A stretch of DNA of 64,000 bases. Origin: Rouxiella aceris (GTDB lineage Bacteria; Pseudomonadota; Gammaproteobacteria; Enterobacterales; Enterobacteriaceae). Each line of letters opens with the position of its first letter. The stretch's first letter is position 1. The stretch is from contig NZ_JAADJU010000005.1 in assembly GCF_012933545.1 (NCBI RefSeq), positions 370,121-434,120 of the forward strand. Direction: 5' to 3'. The translations under genes and the position numbers were made by a program. Positions 18,196 to 26,704 of the stretch are shown here, in pieces. The notes under the pieces are model-generated. The model searched no databases. It had not been told where the DNA came from and saw only the letters and a list, made by a program, of their open reading frames with translations.

Positions 18196-19041
18196 TTATT
18201 CTTCTGGGTAGAAAATACGATATCCAGCCCCTGCCATAAGAACGCGAGCAAACCCAGTTTTGTCTAAATGCATGCCTGCAATAAGCAGTTTTTCTCTGAC
18301 AACCTGTTCCAGGAGTCTTTCCCGTGTGTCTTTGGCCTGAACGGGATCGTTGTCAAATACAATGGAAACGGACGGGTGCGCTGACTGGATATGTGGGAAA
18401 TGCATGATGTCTCCCCATATCAATATACATTTGTCGCCTCCTGAATCGATGCGGAATCCGGTATGACCTGGCGTGTGACCAGGCAGCCATACCGGCAGAA
18501 TGCCTTCTGTTATCTTGTTCCCGTCAATAAAACGCAAGTTCGGTGCGTATACTTCCAGCGTTCGACGGACCAACGTAAAATTACGCTTCCCGCGCTCATT
18601 GGCCATTTTTAATCTTTCATCATCCTGCCAGTATTGTGCTTCGAGAGGATGAAGATGAAGTTTTGCATGTCTATAGACTGGCAGACCTTCAGCATCCAGC
18701 AGGCCGCCAATATGGTCAGGATGGCCGTGAGTCAATAAGACTGTGTCCACGTCATCAGGGCTGACCCCGGCTTTACCGAGGTTTTCTCTGAGCAGCCCTC
18801 CGACGTTGTTCAGACCTCCCGCACCGGTGTCAACCAGAATGGTCCGCCCCCGGCCGCGGATTAGGTAACAGTTGATATGGATATTGCCAGGGTCAGCTAT
18901 TCCGGCACCGCGCTGAATTATCCCGGCATCAGTTGTCTCAATGCCTGACAGTAAATCCAGGCTTGCTGACATATTGCCATCACTCAGGGCTGTAACCAGA
19001 AAATCCCCAATCTGACAGGATGTGAAGGGCGTAGGGGTCAT
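18196..19041 (-). CDS. MBL-fold metallo-hydrolase
   Basis: 281 residues with the two-metal motif HGHPDH (His105, His107, Asp109, His110), the later ligand segment LPGHTPGHTG and the bridging Asp in GDIMH. The overall plan resembles the group that includes N-acyl-homoserine lactonases and alkylsulfatase- or glyoxalase-II-like enzymes; I see nothing that fixes the substrate. No signal peptide is visible, so it is probably cytoplasmic. It is divergent from a LysR regulator 231 bp away, which probably controls it. Confidence 0.88.
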   Translation of the reverse strand: MTPTPFTSCQIGDFLVTALSDGNMSASLDLLSGIETTDAGIIQRGAGIADPGNIHINCYLIRGRGRTILVDTGAGGLNNVGGLLRENLGKAGVSPDDVDTVLLTHGHPDHIGGLLDAEGLPVYRHAKLHLHPLEAQYWQDDERLKMANERGKRNFTLVRRTLEVYAPNLRFIDGNKITEGILPVWLPGHTPGHTGFRIDSGGDKCILIWGDIMHFPHIQSAHPSVSIVFDNDPVQAKDTRERLLEQVVREKLLIAGMHLDKTGFARVLMAGAGYRIFYPEE

Positions 19042-19272
19042 AAATACCTCAGGGTTAATTTCGGTAGTGCGCTAGAGTCAAAACAGCGAATACGCGCCAT
19101 TCGCCCCTGGGCCTGTTGAATAGCCAGGTCCAGTTCACGCTAACAAGCCTGCTCAATGATTTTTCATCATGCTACATGCTGTATTTACAGCTATAAATCG
19201 ATATTATTTCATCGGTTAGTGATATTCAGTCACTGAAAGGTCATCATATGCTCTGAGTAAGGGACAGTTTTT

Positions 19273-20163
19273 ATGCGCAGAAAAATTCCCAGTAGCACTT
19301 CCCTGCAAGCTTTTGATGCTGCTGCAAGGCATGGTGATTTTGCCCGGGCCGCTGAGGAACTATCGCTGACTGAAGGGGCCGTCAGCCGACAGATTGCGCG
19401 CCTTGAATCCTTGCTGAATTGCAGATTGTTTGATCGTAGCGGAAGCCGTGTGAAGCTTAATCCTGTTGGGGCACGCTATGCACATCAGATACGCGAAACG
19501 CTAGAACGACTTGAAAGAGATACCCAGTACATAATGGGAATGCATGAAGGCAGTAAAAGCCTGGATATTGCCGTCTTGCCAACGTTTTCCTGTCGATGGC
19601 TTATTCCTCGTCTGAGTGGCTTTAGAGCTATGCATCCCGACATCACATTAAATATTGCGGCCAGAACCGACCCATTTATTCTCACCGGGAGCGGTTTTGA
19701 CGCTGTGATTCATTTTGCGCATCCCGCCTGGGCAGGGATGCGCATGCACTTTCTCTTTCAGGAAAAACTGGTGCCGGTGTGCCATCCCGCACTGTTAACG
19801 GATAAAAACGTCAATGGTCAGTTGAACGAACTACCGCGTATTCACCGGCGGCAGAATCCGGAAGCATGGCATAACTATGCGCAAGAAACTGGGATAATCC
19901 TTGATAGTCCGACGCAGGGTGTCTGGTATGACCTTCATGAAATGGCAATAGCTGCTGCATTGGCAGGACAAGGCGTAGCAATGGTGCCACGCATGTACGT
20001 CGAAAAAGAACTGGCTAGCGGAGCGCTTGTCGCGCCCTGGCCAGAATCGGACTACCTAAGTAAAAAATTCTGTTTGGTAAAACCGGTGGAAACAGGAATA
20101 AATGAACCTGCACTGCAGGATTTTGAATGCTGGTTGCAGGCGGAATCACTACGGGTAATCTGA
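19273..20163 (+). CDS. LysR-family regulator, GcvA-like
   Basis: 296 residues. The start RRKIPSSTSLQAFDAAARHGDFARAAEELSLTEGAVSRQI is characteristic of the GcvA/AmpR subgroup of LysR proteins, and the ligand-binding domain follows. It is divergent from the MBL-fold hydrolase, the common arrangement for a LysR regulator and its target. The intergenic 19042-19272 holds a short palindromic stretch (AGTGATATTCAGTCACT, near 19217) that could be an operator. Confidence 0.9.
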   Translation: MRRKIPSSTSLQAFDAAARHGDFARAAEELSLTEGAVSRQIARLESLLNCRLFDRSGSRVKLNPVGARYAHQIRETLERLERDTQYIMGMHEGSKSLDIAVLPTFSCRWLIPRLSGFRAMHPDITLNIAARTDPFILTGSGFDAVIHFAHPAWAGMRMHFLFQEKLVPVCHPALLTDKNVNGQLNELPRIHRRQNPEAWHNYAQETGIILDSPTQGVWYDLHEMAIAAALAGQGVAMVPRMYVEKELASGALVAPWPESDYLSKKFCLVKPVETGINEPALQDFECWLQAESLRVI

Positions 20164-20383
20164 ACTGCATCCTTCTTTCAATCCTGGCCGTCCAACCAAG
20201 GCCTTGCCATTGCTGAGAGAGAAGCGGACTGAGCGTCGAGTCTGCTCCTGAAAGCGGCTCAGGCCAGCCGCCGATAGCTCCTTCCAAACGCCAGCCAGGC
20301 AGCGATCAGGTCCTGCAAGCTGGTATCGCCTCATAAATTACAGGTATAATCCCACAAATTATTCAACGGGTTTAGATACGAAG

Positions 20384-20923
20384 ATGACAAAACTTACCTT
20401 ACAAGAGCAGATGCTAAAAGCTGGATTAGTGACCAGTAAAAAAATGGCCAAAGTGCAAAGAACGGCAAAAAAATCACGAGCTCAAGCTCGCGAGGCAAGA
20501 GAGGCTGTGGAAGAAAATAAAAAAGCCCAACTTGAGCGTGATAAACAACTAAGCGAACAACAAAAACAAGCTGCCTTATCTAAAGAATATAAAGCGCAGG
20601 TTAAACAGCTTATTGAAATGAACAGGATCTCCATTGCAAAAGGCGATATTGGCTTTAACTTTACAGATAATAACTTAATTAAAAAAATAACTGTCGATAA
20701 GATCACACAAGCGCAGCTGATTAGCGGTCGTCTTGCCATTGCTCGTTTGGTAATTGATAACAGTAGCGAAAGTGAATACGCAATTATCCCGGCAAGCGTA
20801 GCTGATAAAATTGCGCAGCGGGATGCCAACAGCATTGTTTTAAATAGTGCGCTTAGTCAAGAAGAGCAAGATGAAGAAGATCCTTATGCCGATTTCAAAG
20901 TACCCGATGATTTGATGTGGTAA
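20384..20923 (+). CDS. yaiL: DUF2058 family protein, YaiL-like
   Basis: 179 residues. MTKLTLQEQMLKAGLVTSKKMAK, then a long lysine/arginine/glutamate-rich coiled segment (about 25-80), and an acidic end (EEQDEEDPYADFKVPDDLMW), match the DUF2058/YaiL family of nucleic-acid-associated proteins. The biochemical role is not established. It is monocistronic, convergent with the pseudouridine synthase gene and 39 bp from its stop. Confidence 0.88.
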   Translation: MTKLTLQEQMLKAGLVTSKKMAKVQRTAKKSRAQAREAREAVEENKKAQLERDKQLSEQQKQAALSKEYKAQVKQLIEMNRISIAKGDIGFNFTDNNLIKKITVDKITQAQLISGRLAIARLVIDNSSESEYAIIPASVADKIAQRDANSIVLNSALSQEEQDEEDPYADFKVPDDLMW

Positions 20924-20962
20924 TTCACCATCTAGATGCCAAATTTATCAATACTCGCACGT

Positions 20963-21661
20963 TCAGAACGGGCTGGTATTACGTGCCTGGACCTGCTTTT
21001 CGCTAATGGGATGAACAAAATGCAACTCACTGGCATGCAGCATTAACCGCGGTGTTCGTTCGCTACCCGGCAGCAGGAGACCGCCATACAGGTCACAGCC
21101 CAAAATAGGGTGACCCAATTGCTGACAGTGGATGCGGAGTTGATGAGTACGTCCGGTTTCCGGGGTTAGCTGTACCCGAGTCAGTGGCAGTAATGTCCCG
21201 TCTTCCGACTGCCGGTAAAAGCGCTCAACCACCCTATAGTTGGAGCGAGCAGGCTTGCCGTGGATTGCGCAAATCGACATCAGCGGGAACAGCGCCGGGT
21301 CTTTGGCAATAGCGGCGTCGATCACCCCTTCACTGTCGTCCAAATGTCCACAGAGCAGGGCGCTGTATACTTTGGTCACCGTGCGCTGACTGAACTGTTG
21401 GCAGAGGGCGGCATTTATCGCCTTATTGCGGGCAATGACCATCAGTCCGGAAGTCCCGAAATCAAGGCGGTGGACCAGGGTGCAGCCAGGGAATAGCTGT
21501 ACCAGCCGATGATGTACCGAATCGAGATTTTGCGGATTTTTTCCTGAGAGGCTGAGCAGCCCGGCGGGTTTATTGATCAGCACCAGGTGATCGTCCTGAT
21601 AGAGGATCTCGATCTGCTGATAGCATGGTGGTGCAATAAAGGTATCGATAATCTTGGACAT
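20963..21661 (-). CDS. RluA-family pseudouridine synthase
   Basis: 232 residues. It keeps the family motif HRLDFGTSG with catalytic Asp67, the N-terminal ILYQDDHLVLINKPAGLLS and the C-terminal ETGRTHQLRIHCQQLGHPILGCDLYG. It isomerises a uridine in rRNA or tRNA. It resembles RluA itself but differs enough (PPCYQQIEILYQ start, FGTSG) to be a paralog, so I give no symbol. Confidence 0.88.
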   Translation of the reverse strand: MSKIIDTFIAPPCYQQIEILYQDDHLVLINKPAGLLSLSGKNPQNLDSVHHRLVQLFPGCTLVHRLDFGTSGLMVIARNKAINAALCQQFSQRTVTKVYSALLCGHLDDSEGVIDAAIAKDPALFPLMSICAIHGKPARSNYRVVERFYRQSEDGTLLPLTRVQLTPETGRTHQLRIHCQQLGHPILGCDLYGGLLLPGSERTPRLMLHASELHFVHPISEKQVQARNTSPF

Positions 21662-21854
21662 CAGGCTACCTGGATGGAGAGAGGGAGCGGATGATAACGA
21701 ATTTTAAGGCGTCTGACGAATTTGCTATGCTAATGCCGTGCAACCGGGTGGGTTTTACCTCCCTAGATCATCAACTAAGCTGTTGATGGAATTTTAACCG
21801 CCAGTCGTCTGTGCTAAAGTCGATGTATGTCAAACGGAAGACAGGATATCGGCA

Positions 21855-22814
21855 ATGAATGCCAGCACACCCACACCGCACGATGCGCTTTTCAAACAAT
21901 TTCTTACCCGCACAGAAACCGCCCGGGATTTTCTGCAAATTCACCTGCCGCCAGCCTTACTGGCCCGCTGCGATCTGAATACCCTGCAACTGGAATCAGG
22001 CAGTTTTATTGACCGGGAGCTGCGCGGAATACAGTCTGACATCCTCTACTCGCTGCAGACTGATAGCGGGGAAGGCTATATATACTGCTTGATTGAGCAC
22101 CAGAGTTCTCCCGACAGATATATGACCTTCCGCCTGATGCGTTACGCGTTAGCGGCGATGCAGCGGCATCTGGATAACCATAACCAGGCCTTGCCGCTGG
22201 TTATTCCCATTTTGTTTTACCACGGTAAAATCAGTCCCTATCCTTATTCCATGAGCTGGCTTGACGCTTTCAGTGACGTGAAATCGGCGCGGCAGCTTTA
22301 CTGCGGGGATTTTCCGCTGGTGGATGTCACAATGATAAGTGACGATGAAATCGTTCAGCACCGGCGAGTGGCAGCGCTGGAACTGGTACAAAAGCATATT
22401 CGCCAGCGCGATATGGCGGACCTGGAGCAGCAACTGGTCACGCTGCTGCGTCTGGATTACACTACACCGGAGCAGTTGGAAGCGTTATTTACCTACCTGC
22501 TGCAGGTTGGGGACACCGCCAATCCAGAGCGTTTTATTTGCCAGTTGGCGCAGCGTTTACCGCAACATGAGGAGATACTGATGACCATTGCACAAAAGCT
22601 GGAAGAAAAAGCCCGCAAGGAAGGAATTCTACTAGGCGAGCAAAAAGGACGACAGGAAGGGATCTTGCTGGGCGAGCAAATAGGGCGCCAGGCTGAACGG
22701 CTGGAAACCAAACTCGAAATCGCTCGCACTATGTTGAGCAAGGGGATGGACCACAGTACGGTGATGACCCTGACCGGTCTGACGGAAGGCGAGCTTCAGC
22801 ATATCTGCCATTAA
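21855..22814 (+). CDS. Rpn-family recombination-promoting nuclease (Transposase_31, PD-(D/E)XK)
   Basis: 319 residues. The N-terminal TPHDALFKQFLTRTETARDFLQIHLP and the nuclease core with the Asp of QSDILY and the Glu of LIEHQSS match the Rpn (RpnA-RpnC/YhgA-like) family, DNA endonucleases linked to RecA-independent recombination. The C-terminus has short G-rich repeats (EGILLGEQKGRQ, EGILLGEQIGRQ) and ends TLTGLTEGELQHICH. The part from about residue 206 onward is duplicated just downstream (23051-23383). Confidence 0.88.
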   Translation: MNASTPTPHDALFKQFLTRTETARDFLQIHLPPALLARCDLNTLQLESGSFIDRELRGIQSDILYSLQTDSGEGYIYCLIEHQSSPDRYMTFRLMRYALAAMQRHLDNHNQALPLVIPILFYHGKISPYPYSMSWLDAFSDVKSARQLYCGDFPLVDVTMISDDEIVQHRRVAALELVQKHIRQRDMADLEQQLVTLLRLDYTTPEQLEALFTYLLQVGDTANPERFICQLAQRLPQHEEILMTIAQKLEEKARKEGILLGEQKGRQEGILLGEQIGRQAERLETKLEIARTMLSKGMDHSTVMTLTGLTEGELQHICH

Positions 22815-23050
22815 TTACGATGTTGTTATGCAGTTGACGGGCATTGGCCAGAGAAATCTGCAGATTGCACTGTTTTGCAGAAGGCGAATGCTACGAATTT
22901 TCTTGTCATCAAGAGACATAGGGGTGATCACGCCATCATCGAACTATCGAACTGCAAAAGATCCCCAATCAGCCCCCCAGATTTTTCCATGGCAGCGGAA
23001 GATTAACGCAAAAAAAGATTAAGGTAACTTAAGTGGGGTTTTCTAGTTCA
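22470..23050 (+). repeat. Tandem duplication, copy 1 (Rpn 3' end plus downstream DNA)
   Basis: This segment, from GAGCAGTTGGAAGCG to about 23017 and then a degenerate tail ending GGGGTTTTCTAG, is repeated at 23051-23671 with high identity. Copy 1 has 12 extra bases in the Rpn coding part (an extra glycine-rich repeat) but only two units of the ATCGAACT octanucleotide (22938-22953). Confidence 0.88.
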
Positions 23051-23383
23051 GAGCAGCTGGAAGCGTTATTGAACTACCTGCTGCAGGTTGGGGACACTGC
23101 CAATCCAGAGCGTTTTATTTGCCAGTTGGCGCAGCGTTTACCGCAACATGAGGAGATACTGATGACCATTGCACAAAAGCTGGAAGAAAAAGCCCGCAAG
23201 GAAGGTCTGGAAAAAGGGCTTCAGGAAGGCATGCTGCTGGGCGAGCAAAAAGGGCGCCAGGCAGAGCGACTGGAAACCAAACTCGAAATCGCTCGCACTA
23301 TGTTGAGCAAGGGGATGGACCACAGTACGGTGATGACCCTGACCGGTCTGACGGAAGGCGAGCTTCAGCATATCTGCCATTAA
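23033..23383 (+). pseudogene. Duplicated Rpn C-terminal fragment
   Basis: An open frame of 116 codons whose part from EQLEAL onward repeats the C-terminal third of the Rpn nuclease and ends in the same TGLTEGELQHICH. It lacks the nuclease core (no QSDILY or IEHQSS), so it cannot cut DNA. The first few codons come from the junction. In other Rpn genes short C-terminal products can be made from internal starts, so it might still be a small regulatory product, but a remnant of the tandem duplication is simpler. Confidence 0.75.
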
Positions 23384-23505
23384 TTACGATGTTGTTATGC
23401 AATTGACGGGCATTGGCCAGAGAAATCTGCAGATTGCACTGTTTTGCAGAAGGCGAATGCTACGAATTTTCTTGTCATCAAGGGACATCGGGTGGTCACG
23501 GCATC

Positions 23506-23569
23506 ATCGAACTATCGAACTATCGAACTATCGAACTATCGAACTATCGAACTATCGAACTATCGAACT
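23506..23569. repeat. Octanucleotide tandem repeat (ATCGAACT)x8
   Basis: Eight perfect contiguous units of ATCGAACT. The matching place in copy 1 (22938-22953) has two units. Eight bp is not a multiple of three, and no gene is convincingly read through it. Confidence 0.95.
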
Positions 23570-23633
23570 GCAAAAGATCCCCAATCAGACTCCCAGATTT
23601 TTCCATGGCAGCGGAAGATTAACGCAAAAAAGC

Positions 23634-23664
23634 AAAAAGCCCGCTTAAGTTTCCTTAAGCAGGC
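23634..23664 (-). terminator. Terminator of tRNA-Asn
   Basis: Hairpin of GCCCGCTTAAG (23639-23649) and CTTAAGCAGGC (23654-23664) with loop TTTC. On the - strand it is followed by TTTTT (complement of 23634-23638), 11 bases beyond the tRNA CCA end. TTTTCT on the + side would allow termination the other way too. Confidence 0.85.
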
Positions 23665-23674
23665 TTTTCTAATT

Positions 23675-23750
23675 TGGCTCCTCTGACTGGACTCGAACCA
23701 GTGACATACGGATTAACAGTCCGCCGTTCTACCGACTGAACTACAGAGGA
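23675..23750 (-). tRNA. tRNA-Asn (anticodon GTT)
   Basis: 76 nt including an encoded CCA (complement of TGG at 23675-23677). The - strand reads TCCTCTGTAGTTCAGTCGGT at the 5' end, the anticodon GTT is at 23715-23717, and the T-loop is GGTTCGAGTCC; it matches the E. coli tRNA-Asn as I remember it. The gene adjoins mtfA, as one tRNA-Asn gene does in E. coli. Its 3' side borders the tandem duplication, a usual side for element insertion. Confidence 0.98.
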
Positions 23751-23768
23751 ATCGTGTGAACGGGGCGC

Positions 23769-23797
23769 ATCATATCTACCGGGGGCAGGTGTGTCAA
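23769..23797 (-). promoter_or_regulatory. Sigma-70 promoter of tRNA-Asn
   Basis: On the - strand, TTGACA (23792-23797) and TATGAT (23769-23774) are separated by exactly 17 bp, followed by the GC-rich discriminator GCGCCCCG typical of stringently controlled stable-RNA promoters. Confidence 0.88.
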
Positions 23798-23893
23798 CGG
23801 CAAATTGCCTTACAACGTTTGACTGCTCATCTACTGAGCAAAGACGCGGAAAGATACGCTATTCAGGCGGTATTCGGATCCGTCGGAAACAGA

Positions 23894-24673
23894 TTAGCCG
23901 TCTGCCAGTTTTCCTCGTATCTGTCGCATCAGCGGGTCTTGTTTGTAAAAACGGCTAAAATGGCCATAAACCAGGGGAAAACGTTGCGAAAGCAGATCCG
24001 GGGCGCTAAAGAAATATTCCGACAGCACTGCAAAGCATTCAGCCGGATCTGTTGCTGCATAGGCATCCATGCTGGCGGCATCTTCACCAACCAAATCAAT
24101 CTCTTCTTGCAGATTTTCCATGGCTGCCTGTAAATCATGCTCCCAGGCCACCACTTCCCGCAGCGGGATCGGGGGAATACCGTTGGCTTCACCGCCGTTG
24201 CGAATATCCAGTTTATGCGCCGCTTCGTGGATCACCAGGTTGAAACCCGAGGTATCAAAGGAGTCCTGCACATCGAGCCAGTTAAGCACAATAGGTCCCT
24301 GGTCCCAGCTTTGGCCCGCCTGGGTCTGCGCACCAGCATGGACAATGCCGTTTTCGTCCTGCCAGGGGGTATCAACAATAAAGGGGGTAGGGTAAAGCAG
24401 GATCTCATGAAAACCGTCAAGCCACTCGGCACCCAGCTCCATCACCGGCAGGGCAAACAGCAGGGCAATGCGGGCATGCATGGTTTCCGCCAGCTCCAGT
24501 CCTTGTAGCTGTTGGAGTTTTTTTTGTTGCAAGAGGTGGCTGGCGACCTGGATCAGGCGCTGCTGTTCGTGGCTGTTTAAATCAGATAACAACGGGATAT
24601 CCAGCGCTTGTTGCCAGAGCTCGCTTTTATCAATTTTCAGTTCATTGCTTTTCCATGGCCACTTAATCATCAT
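23894..24673 (-). CDS. mtfA: MtfA, DgsA (Mlc) anti-repressor and zinc peptidase
   Basis: 259 residues. The zincin motif HEAAH is at 149-153 ([10 protein letters not shown]), with ANGIPPIP and [10 protein letters not shown] further on, as in E. coli MtfA. The protein binds and inactivates the glucose repressor Mlc, and is also a metalloaminopeptidase. Its position beside tRNA-Asn is conserved with E. coli, which supports orthology. It is monocistronic, reads toward the tRNA, and ends 97 bp before the tRNA promoter. Confidence 0.92.
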   Translation of the reverse strand: MMIKWPWKSNELKIDKSELWQQALDIPLLSDLNSHEQQRLIQVASHLLQQKKLQQLQGLELAETMHARIALLFALPVMELGAEWLDGFHEILLYPTPFIVDTPWQDENGIVHAGAQTQAGQSWDQGPIVLNWLDVQDSFDTSGFNLVIHEAAHKLDIRNGGEANGIPPIPLREVVAWEHDLQAAMENLQEEIDLVGEDAASMDAYAATDPAECFAVLSEYFFSAPDLLSQRFPLVYGHFSRFYKQDPLMRQIRGKLADG

Positions 24674-25005
24674 CTTGCTCGCAAAGTGTGATCATTCGAA
24701 GTTATCGCTGGTATACCAATGTTACGCACCAGGGCGGGAGACAGCTTAATATCAAAAGGTTATAACAACCATCTAGCGTAACCGGTGGCAATATTAACAG
24801 CCATGGTCTGTTATACCAGCCGCAGGGGTCTCTAATCAAACCTGGCTCACGTTATTGTTCTTCGCATTCACTTTTCCGAAAATTTTTGACGTAAAATGAG
24901 ACTTCGCGCATATACAATTTGTGACGATCGCTGCTGGGTTTTTACAGGTCTGAGCGAGTAAAGTGAGAGTCTCTCTTCCCTCCTTTATTCAGGGTTCATA
25001 GTCTG
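24674..25005. other. Divergent promoter region of mtfA and the alpha/beta hydrolase gene
   Basis: About 330 bp with no gene seen. It contains GTTATAAC near 24760 and other short palindromic stretches, but I cannot assign any factor. Confidence 0.4.
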
Positions 25006-26019
25006 ATGCACGCCTCACTTAAAATAGGATTTTTAACCTCCGTGGTGACTTTGGCGCTGGCTTGCGCACCGGCCAAAGCTGCGGAGATCCCGGTATATGG
25101 TCCGCAATTACAAGGGTTTGATTATCCCTATCCTCTGCAACATTTTAATTTTAATTCACAGGGCGAAAGCCTGCAGATGGGTTATCTCGATGTGCAGCCG
25201 CAAGGGCAGAAAAACGGCCAAACGGTAGTGCTGCTGCACGGCAAAAATTTCTGTGCCGCCACCTGGGGAGACACCATCAAGGCGTTGGCAAGTAAGGGCT
25301 ATCGTGTGGTGGCTCCTGATCAGATAGGCTTTTGCTCTTCTACCAAACCGGGTCATTATCAATATACTTTCCAGCAGTTGGCGCAAAATACCCAGCAGCT
25401 ATTGGCCAGTCTGAAAATCAACAAAGCAACGATTGTCGGCCATTCTACTGGCGGTATGTTGGCGACGCGCTATGCCCTTATGTATCCGCAGCAGGTCGCC
25501 AAACTGGTGTTGGTCAACCCTATCGGGCTTGAAGACTGGAAGGCCAAGGGCGTGCCCTGGCGTAGTGTCGATCAGTGGTATCAGCGCGAGTTACAACTCT
25601 CTGCCAAAAGCATTCATGATTACGAATTAAAAACCTATTATGTTGGTAAATGGAAAGCGGAATACGATCGCTGGGTGGATATGTTGGCTGGACTGAATAA
25701 TGGGCCGGGACATAAGCTGGTAGCCTGGAACTCGGCGCTAATCTACGACATGATCTTTACCCAACCGGTCTATTACGAATTCCAGAATTTGCAGGTGCCG
25801 ACCACGCTGATGATTGGCACGGCGGACACCACGGCGATTGGCAGCGATATCGCATCGCCGGAGGTTAAAGCACGTCTCGGGCATTACAATCTACTGGGTA
25901 AACAGGTGTCTAAACTGATCCCCCACGCCAATTTGATTGAGTTTAAGGGATTGGGTCACGCACCGCAGATGGAAGAGCCAGAGAAGTTTAATCAGAGTCT
26001 GTTGCAGGTATTGCGCTAA
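25006..26019 (+). CDS. Exported alpha/beta hydrolase
   Basis: 337 residues with a signal peptide (1-26, ACAPAKAA before E), so it is probably periplasmic. It has the oxyanion segment HGKNF (79-83), the nucleophile elbow GHSTGG (Ser147) and the C-terminal catalytic His in KGLGHAPQ. GTADTTAIG near residue 272 probably carries the acid. It is an esterase/lipase-type serine hydrolase of unknown substrate. It is convergent with phenolic acid decarboxylase, so it could be an esterase that frees hydroxycinnamates (inference only). Confidence 0.85.
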   Translation: MHASLKIGFLTSVVTLALACAPAKAAEIPVYGPQLQGFDYPYPLQHFNFNSQGESLQMGYLDVQPQGQKNGQTVVLLHGKNFCAATWGDTIKALASKGYRVVAPDQIGFCSSTKPGHYQYTFQQLAQNTQQLLASLKINKATIVGHSTGGMLATRYALMYPQQVAKLVLVNPIGLEDWKAKGVPWRSVDQWYQRELQLSAKSIHDYELKTYYVGKWKAEYDRWVDMLAGLNNGPGHKLVAWNSALIYDMIFTQPVYYEFQNLQVPTTLMIGTADTTAIGSDIASPEVKARLGHYNLLGKQVSKLIPHANLIEFKGLGHAPQMEEPEKFNQSLLQVLR

Positions 26020-26030
26020 TCTCGACAGTG

Positions 26031-26061
26031 CCCCCCAGGACAAAGACTTTGACCTGGGGGG
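26031..26061. terminator. Bidirectional terminator between hydrolase and phenolic acid decarboxylase genes
   Basis: Perfect 9-bp arms, CCCCCCAGG (26031-26039) and CCTGGGGGG (26053-26061), with an inner CAAAG/CTTTG stem, between two convergent stop codons. Confidence 0.8.
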
Positions 26062-26076
26062 ACCAATAGCAAGCTT

Positions 26077-26583
26077 TTAACGCAGATTATCCGGGAAATT
26101 GGCCGGCAGCTCGCTGGCCGCGCAGTTGATCACTTCGTCGTTATCTGCGCCGCAGTCGCGGACAAAGGTGATAGTGGCGAATTCATCAATCACTTCAGTA
26201 GGATAAGCCGGACCTGCCTGGCGATAGGCTTCCATTTGCGCAATATGCTCATTCTGGAAGCAGACCGTTTTTTCCGGATTATTGATGATCCAACGCGGGA
26301 AGAAAATGGTACCGTGAAACACGTTATCTCCCAGATTGACAATCAGACTGACGTCGGTGCCTGTCGGTTCTGTCCATGAGATTTTATAAACCTGCTGTGC
26401 CACCCGGACAATATAGGCGTGCTGTCCTTTAACCCAACGATTACCAACGATACCGCTGTGAATACGGTAATCCAGGGTGCTAGCGTTTTTTACGTAAATT
26501 TCGTAATTCCAGCCATTATCGTAGGTATAAACCACATGTTTACCAATAAACTCGCTCAAGTCGGTATGATCAAAGCTGCTCAT
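26077..26583 (-). CDS. pad: Phenolic acid decarboxylase
   Basis: 168 residues, the usual length for the cofactor-free PAD family (lipocalin-like barrel). The motifs VVYTYDNGWNYEIYVKN, YRIHSGIVGNRWV and GTIFFPRWI are diagnostic and include the paired tyrosines and the Arg/Glu pocket. It decarboxylates p-coumaric, ferulic and caffeic acids to vinyl phenols, a detoxification step for plant-associated bacteria. AAAGGAG precedes the ATG. A LysR regulator is divergent 121 bp away, as in other enterobacteria that have PAD. Confidence 0.94.
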   Translation of the reverse strand: MSSFDHTDLSEFIGKHVVYTYDNGWNYEIYVKNASTLDYRIHSGIVGNRWVKGQHAYIVRVAQQVYKISWTEPTGTDVSLIVNLGDNVFHGTIFFPRWIINNPEKTVCFQNEHIAQMEAYRQAGPAYPTEVIDEFATITFVRDCGADNDEVINCAASELPANFPDNLR

Positions 26584-26704
26584 TATTACTCCTTTCGGGG
26601 ATTACCCATAATCGTTGCCATAAGGAGATAATAGTCCTTGTAAATCCGATTGAATAACGCTGAAATACGATAAAATTAATTCGATAATTAGATGGTTTAT
26701 AGTT

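Larger units (their letters stand above)
23051..23671 (+). repeat. Tandem duplication, copy 2, next to tRNA-Asn
   Basis: The second copy of the 22470-23050 segment. It runs up to the tRNA-Asn terminator hairpin and contains the eight-unit ATCGAACT tract. The end of copy 1 (TTAAGGTAACTTAAG then GGGGTTTTCTA) looks like a decayed version of the terminator at the end of copy 2, so the duplicated unit probably included that hairpin. Confidence 0.8.

Noticed and set aside
20149..20334. 61-codon - strand frame after the GcvA-like gene
   Set aside because: It overlaps the LysR stop region, has no ribosome site and no recognisable domain. It may be a fragment of something older, but I cannot support it.
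23506..23569. CRISPR-like regular repeats
   Set aside because: The 8-bp units are contiguous, with no spacers. The 19-bp units at 44810-44964 also abut without unique spacers. No cas gene is present.
23675..23750. Genomic island or prophage anchored at tRNA-Asn
   Set aside because: No integrase, phage gene or clear att repeat of the tRNA end is visible on either side; only the local tandem duplication is seen.
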